This document shows positions 32,425-44,937 of a stretch of 64,000 bases of DNA, one piece after another (the first letter of the stretch is position 1; each line of letters starts with the position of its first letter). The notes under the pieces were generated by a model. That model was not told the origin of the DNA, ran no database searches, and worked only from the letters and a program-made list of their open reading frames with translations. The DNA is from Cornus controversa (lineage: Eukaryota; Streptophyta; Magnoliopsida; Cornales; Cornaceae), in the NCBI GenBank assembly GCA_026545225.1, contig CM048850.1:28077797-28141796 (forward strand). Direction: 5' to 3'. Position numbers and translations under genes: made by a program.

Positions 32425-35084
32425 ATCGGGTGAATTTATTTGGATAAACAGGAGAAAAAAGAAAATAAATAATACATTCGTTATGAGATAAGAAAAGAAA
32501 AGCAAAGAAATATTTACATTTTTATTTGAAAAAAAGTAATTAATTTACTATAATATCTTTTTGTATTTATATTACAAGATATACTTAAATGTATTTTAAA
32601 TTTTGTTCTTTAAAATATTAGGATTATCTTTGGTATTATGAAAAGTTCACTTATTCTTATCATTTTTTTTTAGATATTTTCACTTTTGAGAGTATAGTAT
32701 ATAAGAGATTTGAATAAATAAGTTATTCCTTCAAATTATTTCTAATTATTTCTTTTTTTTACTCATGAAAATATAAATATAAAAAAATACTCTATATATA
32801 TATATATGTATATATATATTTTTTCTTTCAATTTTTATCGATCCAAACGAGCCCAAGTGTTATACATACATGATGGACATGGAGAAGAAAGTGAAAAAAG
32901 AAAACTATAAATATTTTGATGGGGATTTGGAGACGTGTGACGCTAAATTGTCGTTTCCGCTGGTGTAGGTGATAAGGGGCAGGTGGATTGGTTTAGTGGA
33001 AGGACGAAGTGATGACACGTATCACTTAGAAGTAGGTCCCACTTTAATTTATCAGTGGAAGGACGAAGTGATAGAAATGACGTCATTTTCTTTTTTTTTT
33101 AAACGGCGCTCGGGGAACAAGCACCAACGGTCAAATTTCAAGGGCCTGTTTGGCCCTGAATTTTCCCAAAAACTGCTTTAAAATGGTTTTTTTTTTCATT
33201 TTATTTTATTTTTAAAAATATGGGACTGTTTGGCTTTGCCAATAATGGCCCAAAATTCTTTTTATTGCAAATAGTGAAAAAGTGATTAAAATATTATTTA
33301 ATTTGGAAAGCATTGTATTATTTAAACTTCTATTACATAAAGCTTCGTAACATCTTAAAAGCATAAAAATATTAAAATTTTTTTTTTTTTTTTTGCTAGC
33401 AAAAATTTGGAGAGACTAATGTGACGCCTTTTGTAGCAAAATTTGGAGGGTTAAAAACTTTGACATGACTCCGAAAAAAGCTTAGGTGACAAATTTGAAG
33501 AGCCAAAATTCGGAGAGGCTGATGTACATGCTCTAAAATTAAAACATTTACATGTATTATATTTGGATGATTAGGAAGAAAAAGAATAATGGAGGGATTG
33601 TATATGCCATAAAAGAAAAAGGAAGGAAATATAAGAGGAAAATATTAATCTTTGGTGGTGTTTGAATAACAAAGAAGATTGAAAAGAAAATGATAGTAGT
33701 GACACCTTATCATATTTAAAAACAAAAAAGTAAAAAATAGGTCTATGGATTTCATTTTTGAGTGATAATAGTAAAATGTACTAAATCACTTGGGTGCTGT
33801 TTGATAAAACTGAAAATTAAATGAAAATTTCAAGTACTAAATTTTAAACACTGAAATTTTAAGTGCTGAATATATTAATTTATAAATATATTTGATATTT
33901 TCTTAATTTTAAGCACTGAATTCATTGAGATTGTTAAATAAGAAAGCTAAAATCTGAATATTGTACGGATTATATTTTTGCCCTCAATAATTTCTACTCA
34001 AACATTTTTATAAAATATTATATATATAATATAAAAGCATATAAAAAATAATAAATTTCACCAAAAAATATATCAACTTAGCAATGCATATTAATGTTAA
34101 AACACATTGTAGAAAGTATTAATTTAAACTTAAATAATGAACATTATTCAAGTAGTACTCATTAACACAATTTTAAAAACAAATGTCTCCAAACGGTTAA
34201 ATTAAACTAAATATATACTAGAAATTGTTACTCTATAATAATCCGGCAACAAAATAAATTTTATTTATTCAACCAAGTGTTCTACATGTACTTCTATACA
34301 ACTATCTGTACACACAAATTTCGAGTCTGAGAATAAGATCAAAACACGTGGACAAATATATCAAATATATTAATTTCAAGAAATGTAAGTTATAAATCTC
34401 TGTAGATATTTACAAAAAAAAAAAATCATTCTAATTCAATCTCCTTGGTGATCCGGATTCAAGGGCGGATAGAGTTTGATCTTGAATTAGAGTGAAACTT
34501 TATTGAAGAGCGACATATGGATGATGTGTTTGTCGTTCTTCTCCTTCGGGTTTAGATGGTTTGGAGTTTTGGATTTCGAGTGAAAAATCCTACAAAGTTT
34601 CAACTTTTTCTAAAAGTCTTGTGGTTCTTTTCTTCCTTTATCCTCTACCTCTATTTATAAATTTCTTGGAGGGGCAAATTAGTAACTTGTAGAGACTGAG
34701 TCCAATTTTGACTAGTTTTCATTTTAAGCATAATTTTTTCATAATTGTATTTTTAATGATGTTTAACATATTTTAATTATGGGAAATATGTTTGGGGAGT
34801 TATTTTAAGGTTTTGAGCATATTTGGAGAAATTTGAATTTTTGGGCTAACAGGGCCTCGGAACGCGGTCTGGGTGGGTCTAGGAATTTGAAATTTTTTTG
34901 AAAAAATATAATTTTTGATTATGAACCAAACTAAATATTTAGAGAGTTAAGGAAATTATTTCGGAGCCATAGCCGCTTTCAAAATTGAAAACGAAGGTCG
35001 GGAGGGTACGTTAAGTGACTCGGAGGCGTTTCGGTCATTTCGAGCCCCAAGAAGAGATAAATATCTGGGTGGGCTGAGATAGAA
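32425..35084 (+). repeat. Tandem unit 1 of the M-K array (2.66 kb)
   Basis: Starts at the TTTGGATAAACAGGAG segment and runs through M1 (33,016-33,052), K1 (33,567 on), a TGCTGTTTGATAAAACTG MITE-like region (33,787-34,230) and an LTR-like region (34,440-35,040). It lacks about 0.55 kb present between M and the MITE in unit 2. Non-coding. Confidence 0.85.
33016..33052 (+). repeat. Marker M1 of the array
   Basis: CACGTATCACTTAGAAGTAG then GTCCCACTTTAATTTAT. Other copies: M2 35,721-35,757, M3 39,640-39,676, M4 43,463-43,499, M5 52,486-52,522, M6 about 60,397-60,432, M7 about 63,197-63,232. Confidence 0.9.
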
Positions 35085-38000
35085 TCATTTACAAATTTGT
35101 TTGGATAAACAGGAGAAAAAAGAAAATAAATGATACATTCATTATGAGATAATAAAAAAAATAATAATAAATAATTGCATTCTTGTTTGAAAAAAGGAAA
35201 AAGAAAAGAAAATATTTTAATTAATTTACTATCATACCTTTTTGTGTTTATATTATAAGATATACTCAAATATCTTTTAAATTTTATTTTTTAAAATGCT
35301 AGAGTTATTTTTTATATTATGAAAGATTCACTTATTCTTGTCATTTTTTTTAAAAAATTTCACTTTTGAGAGGATATCACATAAGAGATTTAGAGAGATA
35401 AACTATCCATTCAAATCACTCTTAATTATTTCTTTTCTCTTACTAATGACAATATAAACACACAAAATAATATAATTTTTTTTTCTTTTTCTTTTAATTC
35501 CATAAATTCAAACGTGATATGAGTGTTATACATACCTGATAGACATGAATAAGAAAGTGACAAAAAAAATAAATAAATAAATAAATATTTTGATCGGGAT
35601 TTGGAGACGCGTGACACTAAATTGTCGTTTCCTTATAAGTGTAGGTGATAAGGAGGCAGGTGGATTGGTTTAGTGGAAGGACGAAGTGATGACTCATCCA
35701 ATGGCGCTCAAGAGACAGTTCACGTATCACTTAGAAGTAGGTCCCACTTTAATTTATCAAGTTTTTCTTTGTGTTATCATTTGCCCATTTACTCTAACTC
35801 TGTCCTTGGAAAAGGTGGGCCTTTATAATGCAAAAGGCTAAGAAAACTGACAAATTTATGCAGTTTTTTTTTTAGTAATATTTATTTGGTGGTAATTCAT
35901 GTTATTAATATATGACATTAATGTGAAATATTTTATAACGTGATTTACTAGTAATTGATATCAAAATTTTAGTTACTAATGATTATAAATATTGTCATTG
36001 AACAAAATTATAAAAATTGTCTTACACGATAGAATTTTGATTTACCATAAACTAGGCTAATACTTGTCCCGGATAATGTGGTTTCCATTTGTTAAAAGAA
36101 GTCATGCAACAAAAAAAACGAATAAGAGCATCTCCATCGGGTTGGCTAGAGCCCAATGGAGTTCATTTTATGAGAGCCCATGCCCACATTGGGATAGCGG
36201 AAAGCGTGGGGTCGTATTTGGGGCTCGTGCTATGGCTTGGAGAATTCCCTGAGCCGGAAATCAAATCGGGCCGCTTGTGGGTCGGGACATTTTTTTTATT
36301 TTGTTTGGATAGAAACGACGTCATTTTCTTTTTTTTTTTAAACGGCGCTCGGGGAACAAGCACCATCGGTCAAATTTCAAGGGCCTGTTTGGCCCTCAAT
36401 TTTCCCCAAAACTGGTTTAAAATATGTTTTTTTCATTTTATTTTATTTTTAAAAATATGGGACTATTTGGCTCTGCCAAGATTTTTTTTATTGCAAATAG
36501 TGAAAAAGTGATTAAAATATTATTTAATTTGGAAAGCATTGTATTATTTAAACTTCTATTACATAAAGCTTTGTAACATCTTAAAAGCATAAAAATATTA
36601 AAATATTATATTTTTTGGTTAGCAAAAATTTGGAGAGACCAATGTGACTCCTTCTGTAGCAAAATTTGGAGAGTTAAAAACTCTGACGTGACTTCAGAAA
36701 AAGCTGACATGGCTCTGGAAAAAGCTTAGGTGACAAATTTGAAGAGCCAAAATTCAAAGAGGCTGATGTACATACTCTAAAATTAACACATTTACATGTA
36801 TTATATTTGGATGATTAGGAAGAAAAAGAATAATGGAGGGATTGTATATGCCATAAAAGAAAAAGGAAGGAAATATAAGAGGAAAAAATCTTTGGTGGTG
36901 TTTGAATAACAAAGAAGATTGAAAAGAAAATGATAGTAATAACACCTTATCATATTTAGAAACAAAAAAGTAAAAAATAGGTCTATGGATTTCATTTTTG
37001 AGTGATAATAGTAAAATGTACTAAATCACTTGGGTGTTGTTTGATAAAACTGAAAATTAAATGAAAATTTCAAGTACTAAATTTTAAACACTAAAATTTT
37101 AAGTACTAAATATATTAATTTATAAATCTATTTGATATTTTCTTAATTTTAAGCACTCAATTCATTGAGATTGTTAAATAAGAAAGCTAAAATCTAAATA
37201 TTGTACATATTACATTTTTGCCCTCAATATTTTCTACTCTTACATTTTTATAAAATTACTATATATATAATATAAAAGCATATAAAATACAATAAATTTC
37301 ACCAAAAAATATATCAATTTAGCAATGCATATTAATGTTAAAACATATCATAGAAAATATTAATTCAAACTTAAATAATGAACATTATTCAAGTAGTACT
37401 CATTAACATAATTTAAAAAAAAAATGTCTCCAAACTGTTAAATTAAGCTAAACATATACTGTTAAAGTGTTTTACATATACTTCTATACAACTATCTGTA
37501 CATACAAATTTCGAGTTTGAGAATAAGATCAAAATACGTGGACAAATATATCAAATATATTAATTTCAAGAAATATGAGTTACAAATCTCTGTAGATCTT
37601 TACAGAAGAAAGATAAATCCCTCTTATTTAATCTCCTTGGTGATCCAGATTCAAGGGCTGCTAGAGTTTAATTTTGAATTGGATTGAAACTTTAGTGAAG
37701 AACGACATATGGATGATGTGTTTGTCGTTCTTCTCCTTCAGGGTTTAAATACTTTGGAGCTTTGGATTTCGAGTGAAGAATCCTGCAGAATTTTAGCTTT
37801 CTCTAAAAGTCTTGTGATTCTTTTCTTCCTCATCCTCTACCTTTATTTATAAAACTTCTTGGAGGAGCAAACTAGTAACTTGTAGAGATTGAGTCTAATT
37901 TTGACCGATTTTCATTTTAAGCATTATTTTTGTCCTAATTATATTTTTAATGATGTTTAACATATTTTAACTATGAAAAATATGTTTGGGGAGTTGTTTT

Positions 38001-38279
38001 AAGGTTTTGAGAATATTTGGAGAAGTTTGAATTTTTTGGGTCAACGGGGCCTCAGGACACGGTCAAGGTGGGCCCGAAAATTCGAAATTTTTTTGAAAAA
38101 ATATAATTTTTGATTATGAACCAAACTAAATATTTAGAGAGTTAAAGAAGTGATTTCGGAGCCATAACCGCTTTCAAAATTGAAAATGGAGGTCGGGAGG
38201 GTACGTTAAGTGACTCGGGGGCGTTTCGGTCATTTCGCGCCCTAAGAAGAGATAAATATCTGAGTGGGCTAAGATAGAA
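35085..38279 (+). repeat. Tandem unit 2 of the M-K array (3.2 kb)
   Basis: The most complete of the first three units: start segment, M2 (35,721), PIF/Harbinger-like MITE (36,126-36,777), K2 (36,811), MITE-like region (37,030-37,470), LTR-like region (37,620-38,240). Collinear with units 1 and 3 and very similar by eye. Confidence 0.9.
36126..36777. mobile_element. PIF/Harbinger-like MITE in unit 2 (652 bp)
   Basis: The left end GAGCATCTCCATC and the reverse complement of the right end GAGCATGTACATC-type (here with one change) form the TIR. TAA flanks both sides (36,123-36,125 and 36,778-36,780), the 3-bp TSD expected for this superfamily. The same element is at 40,192-40,750, and its right half ends at 33,533. 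Confidence 0.6.
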
Positions 38280-38883
38280 TCATTTACAAATTTGTTTGGA
38301 TAAATAGGAGAAAAAAAAATGATACATTCGTTATGAGATAAAAAAAAATAATAATAATAATTGCATTATTGTTTGGAAAGAGATAAAGATAAAAAAAAAA
38401 AAATAAAATAAAATAAAATATTTTAATTAATTTACTATCATGCCCTTTTGTGTTTATATTACAAGATATACTCAAATATCTTTTACATTTTATTTTTTAA
38501 AATGATAAGGTTATTTTTTATATTATGAAAGATTTACTTATTCTTATCATTTTTCTTCAAATTTTTATAGCATAAGAAAGAATTGGAGGGATAAACTATC
38601 CGTTCAAATCACTTCTAATTCTTTTTTTTCTCTTACTAATGACAATATAAACATACAAAATAATATAATTTTTTTTCTTTTCTTTTTTTTTTCTTTCAAT
38701 TCCATAAATTCAAACGTGATATAAGTGTTTTACATCCCGATAGACATGGAGAAGAAAATGAAAAATAGAAACTATAAATATTTTGATCGGGATTTGGAGA
38801 CGTGTGACACTAAATTGTCGTTTCCGTAAGTGTAGGTGATAAGGGTCAGGTGGATTGGTTTAGTGGAAGGACGAAGTGATGAC

Positions 38884-39609
38884 TAGGGGTGGCAAAATTG
38901 GACACGACACAATAACACGACTCGAACACGACACGAATTAAGCGGGTTTAGGTTTAAGATAAACTGACACGTTTAATAAATGGGTCGACACGAATACGAC
39001 ACGCAAAAATTGGGTTGGGTTTGAGTTTAAGCTTTCTAACCCGTGACACGATTAAGACACGATTACAACACGATTACGACATGAGTTATTCATATATTAT
39101 GGTTTGATACAAACATATATATACATAGTTATATATATTGCAATTGTTTGTAATCTATTTGTTTATTTACAGGACTGATGTAGCCATAAAACACAAGGAT
39201 GAGATTGTTATGATGTCTTCCTAGTTGTTGAATCACCTTAGTATGTTTTTAAGTTTATATATAGATACAAAATTTATAATATATATAGTTTGATTTTATT
39301 ATTTATGTATTGATATGTACTTTATTTTTATATGATCTTTTGAGAGATTTTTGGGGGTGGAGAAACTCATATGATATAAGTTAAACGGATTAAAAAGGTT
39401 ATTAAACAAGTCGTGTCATTATAAGACATGTTTATTAAACGGGTTACACGGGTCGACACGGATAACACGTTTAATAAACGGGTTGGGTTAGTGTTGAGGG
39501 TCTCTGACACGATTAGTAAATGGGTCGGGTTAGGGTTGAGCTGTTTAGTAGAATACTTATACATCGACACGACACGAACACGACACGGGAACACGAATTG
39601 CCACCCCTA
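38884..39609. mobile_element. Non-autonomous hAT element H1 (726 bp)
   Basis: TIRs TAGGGGTGGCAA and TTGCCACCCCTA fit the hAT consensus. The 8-bp TSD GTGATGAC is at 38,876-38,883 and 39,610-39,617. Unit 2 has the empty site (GAAGTGATGACTCATCC at about 35,685). Inside it is rich in ACACGA-type motifs and has no transposase. Confidence 0.93.
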
Positions 39610-40191
39610 GTGATGACTCATCCAATGGCGTTCAAGAGACACGTATCACTTAGAAGTAGGTCCCACTTTAATTTATTAAGTTTTTCTTTATTTTATCATT
39701 TGCCCATTTACTCTAACTCTGTCCTTGGAAAAGATGGGCCTCATAATGCAAAAGGCTAAGGGAGGACACGCGAGCAAACCATGAACTTTTTTGTTTTGAA
39801 CCTGACAAGGAGCAAACCATCGACAAAGAAAGCTGACAAATTTATGCACTTTTTTTTTAGTGACAATGTTTGTTTTTCTCGGTGGTAATTCATGCTATTA
39901 ATACATGATATCAATGTCATACATTTTATAACATAATTTATTAGTAATTAATGTCACTCGTTATAATAATCTGAGTTATTAATGATTGTAAAAATTGTCA
40001 TTAAACAAAATTATAAAAATTGTCTTACATGATAGAATTTTGATTCACCGTGAACTTGGCCAATACTTGCCCTTCTCTCTTGATTATAACACACGACTCG
40101 CGGTATGGGCGAGTGGAATTTGTATGTGGTACCGAATAATGTGGTTTCCACTTATTAGAAGTAGTTATGGAGCAAAAAAAAAAACGAATAA

Positions 40192-40750
40192 GAGCATCTC
40201 CATCGGGTTGGATCGGGTTGGCTAGAGCTCGATGGAGTTCATTTTCTGAGAGCCCATGCCCACATTGGGCTCGCGGAAAGCGTGGGTCGTATTTGGGACT
40301 CGCGCTATGGCTTGGAGAATTCCTGAGCTACCAACGATCAAATTTCAAGGGGTTTGGCCTTGAATTTTCCCAAAAATTGCTATAAAACAGGTTTTTTTCA
40401 TTTTTTTTATTTTTAAAAATATGGGATTGTTTGGCTTTGCCAATAATGGCCCAATTTTTTTTTTCACAAATAGTGAAAAACTGATTAAATTATTATTTAA
40501 TTTGGAAAGGATTGTATTATTTAAACTTCTATTACATAAAGCTTCGTAACATCTTAAAACCATAAAAATATTAAAATATTAATTTTGTTGGCTAGCAAAA
40601 ATTTGGAGAGACTAATGTAACGCCTTCGGTAGCAAAATTTGGAGAGTTAAAAACTCTAACGTGGCTTCGAAAACAGCTAACATGGCTCCCAAAAAAGCTT
40701 AGGTGACAAATTTGAAGAGCCAAAATTCGAAGAGGCTAATGTAAATGCTC
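40192..40750. mobile_element. PIF/Harbinger-like MITE in unit 3 (559 bp)
   Basis: Same left end GAGCATCTCCATC and TAA flanks (40,189-40,191 and 40,751-40,753) as the copy at 36,126-36,777, but shorter by an internal deletion. It was carried by the tandem duplication, not inserted anew. Confidence 0.6.
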
Positions 40751-40905
40751 TAAAATTAAAACATTTACATGTATTATATTTGGATGATTAGGAAGAAAAA
40801 GAATAATGGAGGGATTGTATATGCCATAAAAGAAAAATGAAGGAAATATAAAAGGAAAATATTAATATTTGGTGGTGTTTGAATAACAAAGAAGATTGCC
40901 GTGTA

Positions 40906-41364
40906 TAGGGGGAATCTCATCAATACTAACTCACCATTTAATTGTCACATCATTCAAGATAAAAATTCATGAAATATTTTCATGACGTGTAGCATTACTC
41001 AAAACAAATTGTCATTGTAATTTATCGAAAATCTTGAACATTTTAGGTGGACAGAGAAATCAACTATGATTAACATTCAACGAATTTGGAGAGTTTCAAT
41101 GAATCTTAACCTTGAAAATCTTATTAATTGCTTCATTGTACACTCCCATTATATATAATTGATCAGTAAACTTCCTTTATTTTTAATAATTATATATATC
41201 TATATTATATTAAAATTTGCTCCGAAATGTCTTTCCTTATCTACTTTCTAAAATCAGTATTCACCATCTCAAATCACTCTATCTACGGTTATAATGTGTG
41301 TATACACATTTTTATCAATATTTGGTGGACATGTTCATTAGAGTAGCACTAAGATTGGTCAATA

Positions 41365-41406
<42 letters not shown>

Positions 41407-41420
41407 ACATACATATATAC
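40906..41420. other. Spacer before WIP copy 2
   Basis: A half-MITE (about 40,915-41,010) resembles the right arm of the MITE at 43,505-43,697. The (TA)n(TG)n microsatellite at about 41,367-41,406 ends this stretch. No gene was seen. Confidence 0.6.
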
Positions 41421-41737
41421 ATTTTCAAAGTTTCGAACATATTTGGTGTATTCATTGGTAGCAATAATCTAGTAAGAAATTATATAACAACCTTTTATGA
41501 CTGCCAAAGAAACTTTTTAAGTTTCATTACTGTATGATATTTACATCCGAGGACTAGAATTAATAATTTCATTTTAGCCAAACAGAGTCGGGCTTTTCCG
41601 ACTCAGCAGCGCCATCCATCTCCGAGTCAACTCGCTCGTCAGAGTTCCGGCGTTGACTTTTTGCCGATCGAAGACCTCGAATAACTCCGATATCTCGCCG
41701 GCATATTACGATCCCTGCGAACTCTAGACGGAGTGCC

Positions 41738-41992
41738 TCAGCTCTGGCCCCAGCAATTGAAGTACATGACCTGTCGGAGAGACTCGTCGGCCTGCTTTCT
41801 TCTCTCGTCTCCGACGAGATCGGAGCTGAGCACGGCGGCGGCTGTTGCGGCGGCGGAGGAGGAAGAGACGAAGCGTTTCTTGCCGTGGTGAAGAGATTTA
41901 AGGCAGGACTTCCATTTATAGCCCTGATCGGTGTGGCTATTTACGACGGCGAAACTGGCCGCTACCCAGACCCTGTTCAGATAACTCATCAT
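41738..41992 (-). CDS. Wound-induced protein, WIP/DUF3774 family, copy 2 (84 aa)
   Basis: Read from ATG at 41,992 (a second ATG follows at 41,989 and corresponds to the start of copy 1) to TGA at 41,738-41,740. N-terminus MMSYLNRVWVAASFAVV, basic middle 'KWKSCLKSLHHGKKRF', Ala/Ser-rich linker, and the C-terminal signature K-Q-A-D-E-S-L-R-Q-V-M-Y-F-N-C-W-G-Q-S. Length and ending fit the family better than copy 1. Upstream sequence stays open to 42,223, but that is the promoter and 5'UTR shared with copy 1, so the longer frame is not used. TATA box about 95 bp upstream. Duplicate pairs of this family are common in plants, and members tend to respond to wounding or hypoxia. Function at the molecular level is unknown. 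Confidence 0.9.
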   Translation of the reverse strand: MMSYLNRVWVAASFAVVNSHTDQGYKWKSCLKSLHHGKKRFVSSSSAAATAAAVLSSDLVGDERRKQADESLRQVMYFNCWGQS

Positions 41993-42082
41993 GTTTCTAG
42001 AGAGAGAAAGAAGAGTGTTGTTTTTGCTTTTTTTGCTTGATGTGTTTCTGTGCTGTGTGTGAGATAATGGAAGAAGGGTGTG

Positions 42083-42090
42083 TATATATA
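42083..42090 (-). promoter_or_regulatory. TATA box of WIP copy 2
   Basis: TATATATA in the same CTATATATACACACCC context as copy 1. Confidence 0.7.
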
Positions 42091-42142
42091 GACTTATAGA
42101 TAGAGAATGGTATTGCATTGTATCGTATTGTATTGGGTGTGA

Positions 42143-42192
42143 AAATGGCGGTTTTGGGGAAACCGGAAACCGGTTTAGATAGTGGTTTTGCC
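42143..42192 (-). promoter_or_regulatory. Conserved promoter block of WIP copy 2
   Basis: Matches 28,906-28,957, including AAACCGGTTTCCGGTTT and the AAACCA motif (minus strand, 42,183-42,188). Confidence 0.5.
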
Positions 42193-42469
42193 CTACTCTT
42201 CCAATTGTTTTGGAAGTATTCATACTTGATAAAATGTGAAAATGAGTTTGTAGTAAAAGTATGGTTCCAGTGGATCGACAAGGACAGGGTAAGGCCCACT
42301 TGATGTGATTTTTTGTTTGTTTTTGATAATTTTGATAAGGACTTGGTCAATGGTATTTGTAAGTATTTCAAGTATATTATTTTTGGGATTTTCTAAAATT
42401 AAGAATTAAATTATTAAATTTTTAATTAATGTAAAATTATTCCAAACTCTCACCTTTCACTTTAATGTT

Positions 42470-42830
42470 ACATCGGGTACGTTGGAATGAAATAAAATGA
42501 TCATTCCAAATATTTCTTTGTTTGATATGAATTTTAAGGTTAGAATAGTCATTCTCTTGGAATGAAAATCTATTTCATAGTTAAACATACAATTCCTTTG
42601 TTTAATATGAATTTTAAGATAAGAATGGTCCTTTTCTTGTTATAAAAATTTATTTTTATGAATAAAAATTCATTTCATAGTTAAATATATGGAATGGGCA
42701 TTCCATTTCCAATCAGATTAAAAAAAATCATATGACCAAAAAATCCTTCACCTCCATCACCGCCATTTCCACCACCACACCAGCTCTATAACCACTAGGA
42801 CCTTTCAGAATCGAAAGTGTTACCAAATAG
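42470..42830. mobile_element. MITE-like element with GGAATG/CATTCC ends
   Basis: Repeated ATTCATTTCATAGTTAAA-type segments, GTACGTTGGAATGAAAT at the left, CATTCCATTTCC near 42,700 and a CCACCACAC stretch near 42,770. This resembles common hAT-like MITEs with CCACC arrays. Ends are approximate. Confidence 0.35.
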
Positions 42831-43504
42831 GGAATTTTATTATTAAAACACTATTATTTATAATAAAACTTATTATACCTGATTTAAAACAATATTTTTT
42901 TTTTCAAACAATATATTTATGAAAAATTAAGAAATTATTTAAATAAAAAAACACTTTATTTTTCATGCAATATCTTCATAAAAAATTTAGAAATTACTTA
43001 AATTGTTTAAAATTTTTCTAGTTAAGATTTTTATTAAAAAATTTAATTTCAAGAATTAAAAGTAAATTTATTCAAATTTAATGGATACTATGTCATCAAT
43101 TTTTTTTTATAATTTATTTTAATAAAAAAATTAGTTAAATATAATTCAATAAAAAATAATATTATGATCATTTAATAAAAATAATCCATCGCATAACCCG
43201 CATGTGGGGGCCTTTTGTAATGATAGTAGTATTGTGTACAAAATATAATTAAGAGGATTATTTACAAATTTTGACATATTTTAGTAATTTTTTTGCAACT
43301 TATTCTAATAAAAATGATAGACATATCCTTAACGATTGAATGTTGCTTTCAAAATGTTTAATGACTATTGGAAAGGTCCATGTCAAAAGAAACTTAAAAT
43401 ATTTTTTATTGGGAAATTGAGGCAGTTGAAGTTAAAAGAATATTTTAAAGTCATGACTCATACACGCGTAGCTTAGGAGTAGGTCCCACATAAATTTATT
43501 TTAA

Positions 43505-43697
43505 AAAATAATAAGAAATGATAAATTTCATGAAATTTTATTATGAATTGTTATCATGAATGATGTGACAGGTGAATATATCATTAAAATTAAGTGTATG
43601 GAGGGAATTCTACCAGTACTAATTCACCATTTAATTGTCACATCATTCATGATAAAAATTCATAAAATAATTTTATGATGTGTAACATGGCTCAAAA
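43505..43697. mobile_element. MITE (~190 bp) inserted next to M4
   Basis: The arms around 43,529-43,573 and 43,621-43,680 are inverted copies (TTATCATGAATGATGTGACA and its complement). Units U2 and U3 lack it at the same place, so it is a separate insertion. The flanks are A-rich (AAAAATA) and may be the TSD. Confidence 0.65.
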
Positions 43698-44937
43698 ATA
43701 ATTATATGTTAGTACAATATTTTAATTGCAATAAGAAGCAAGTTCTTAAAGCTTTTTTTAGGACAAAATCCTATTTTTTTGTTTTATAAATATTTCAACT
43801 GGTTTCAAAATTCCCCTAGGAATGGCTTAGTTTTCAATTTTGCTCCTTTTATTGAATTATCTTTAATATATATCTTTTATTAAAATATTAATTATACCCT
43901 TGGTATTAATTCATTGTAACAATGAAAAGAAACCAAATACATAATTAACTATAGCCAAACTTAACAATTTTTCTAAAATGATTAACATATTATTTAAAAT
44001 TCACTTTTTATAATAAGTTTCATATTTTATGCATTATATTAATGAAAAATCATAGAATTATTTAAACTGTTATAAATTTTCTATTTAATTTTTTAAAACA
44101 CAAGTAGTTTCAAGAATTAAAGTAAATTTATGTAAAATCGAGAATATGATATTTTTAATATTTATTTTAATAAGAAAATGACACTGAATGAATTTAATAA
44201 GAAAATGCAAAACTGGAAAATTATAAGTTGAGAATTTAGTCGAAAATAGGATAAATCATTCTGACCTTCTCTGAAATTTTCTATTTACTCTCGAATTAAA
44301 GTTTTTAAAATATGATAATTAACCTCTTTCGAGATTTGATTAACTTTACGCTGGACACTTCACTGTTTATTGATAGTTAATTTTATTAAAGTGCATTAAC
44401 AATAAATAAATATTAATGGTATTAATATGTAGAAAAAGAAAAAGGCCAATATGTATCATTTGTTTTGTTTATATAACCATGTCCTTTTCCAATAGCTGGG
44501 CCTTGAATGTTTTATAATGAAAAAGGATTAGGGAGGACCAAATCATGGACTTAGTCAATACATTACTTGTCTCTCTCTTGATGATAACACGCATGGCACA
44601 CGGTATGGGCCTGTGGAGTGCCACGTGGAAGTGTGATCCCCTTCTGCTCCACATCACTTGTGCCGTGTTTGGATGTGATATATAATCTAACAGGATGATT
44701 AGGAAGAAAAAGAATAATGGAGGATTGTATCTGCCATAAAAGAAAAAGGAAGGAAATTAGAGGATAATATTAATATTTGAATAACAAAGAAGATTGAAAA
44801 GAAAATTATAGTATTAACACTTTATCATATTTAAAAGAAATAAAAATAGTGAAGAGATTATAAAAGCGTTTTTGAGTGATAATAGTAAGACATAAACCAC
44901 TTAGCTAAGTAGAAATTTTCTATTCATTTTCTTTGAT

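Larger units (their letters stand above)
38280..40905 (+). repeat. Tandem unit 3 of the M-K array, truncated, with hAT insertion
   Basis: Start segment at 38,292, M3 at 39,640, MITE at 40,192-40,750, K3 at 40,784. Homology with units 1 and 2 stops at about 40,905 inside the GAATAACAAAGAAGATTG stretch, so the MITE-like and LTR-like parts are absent. A 726-bp hAT element interrupts it at 38,884-39,609. Confidence 0.85.

Noticed and set aside
36089..36511. 140-codon plus-strand ORF
   Set aside because: Lies within a duplicated PIF/Harbinger-like MITE and its flank; the sister copies do not keep the frame.
41993..42371. N-terminal extension of the second wound-induced protein
   Set aside because: The open frame upstream of the conserved Met covers the TATA box and 5'UTR shared with copy 1, where the frame is not kept.
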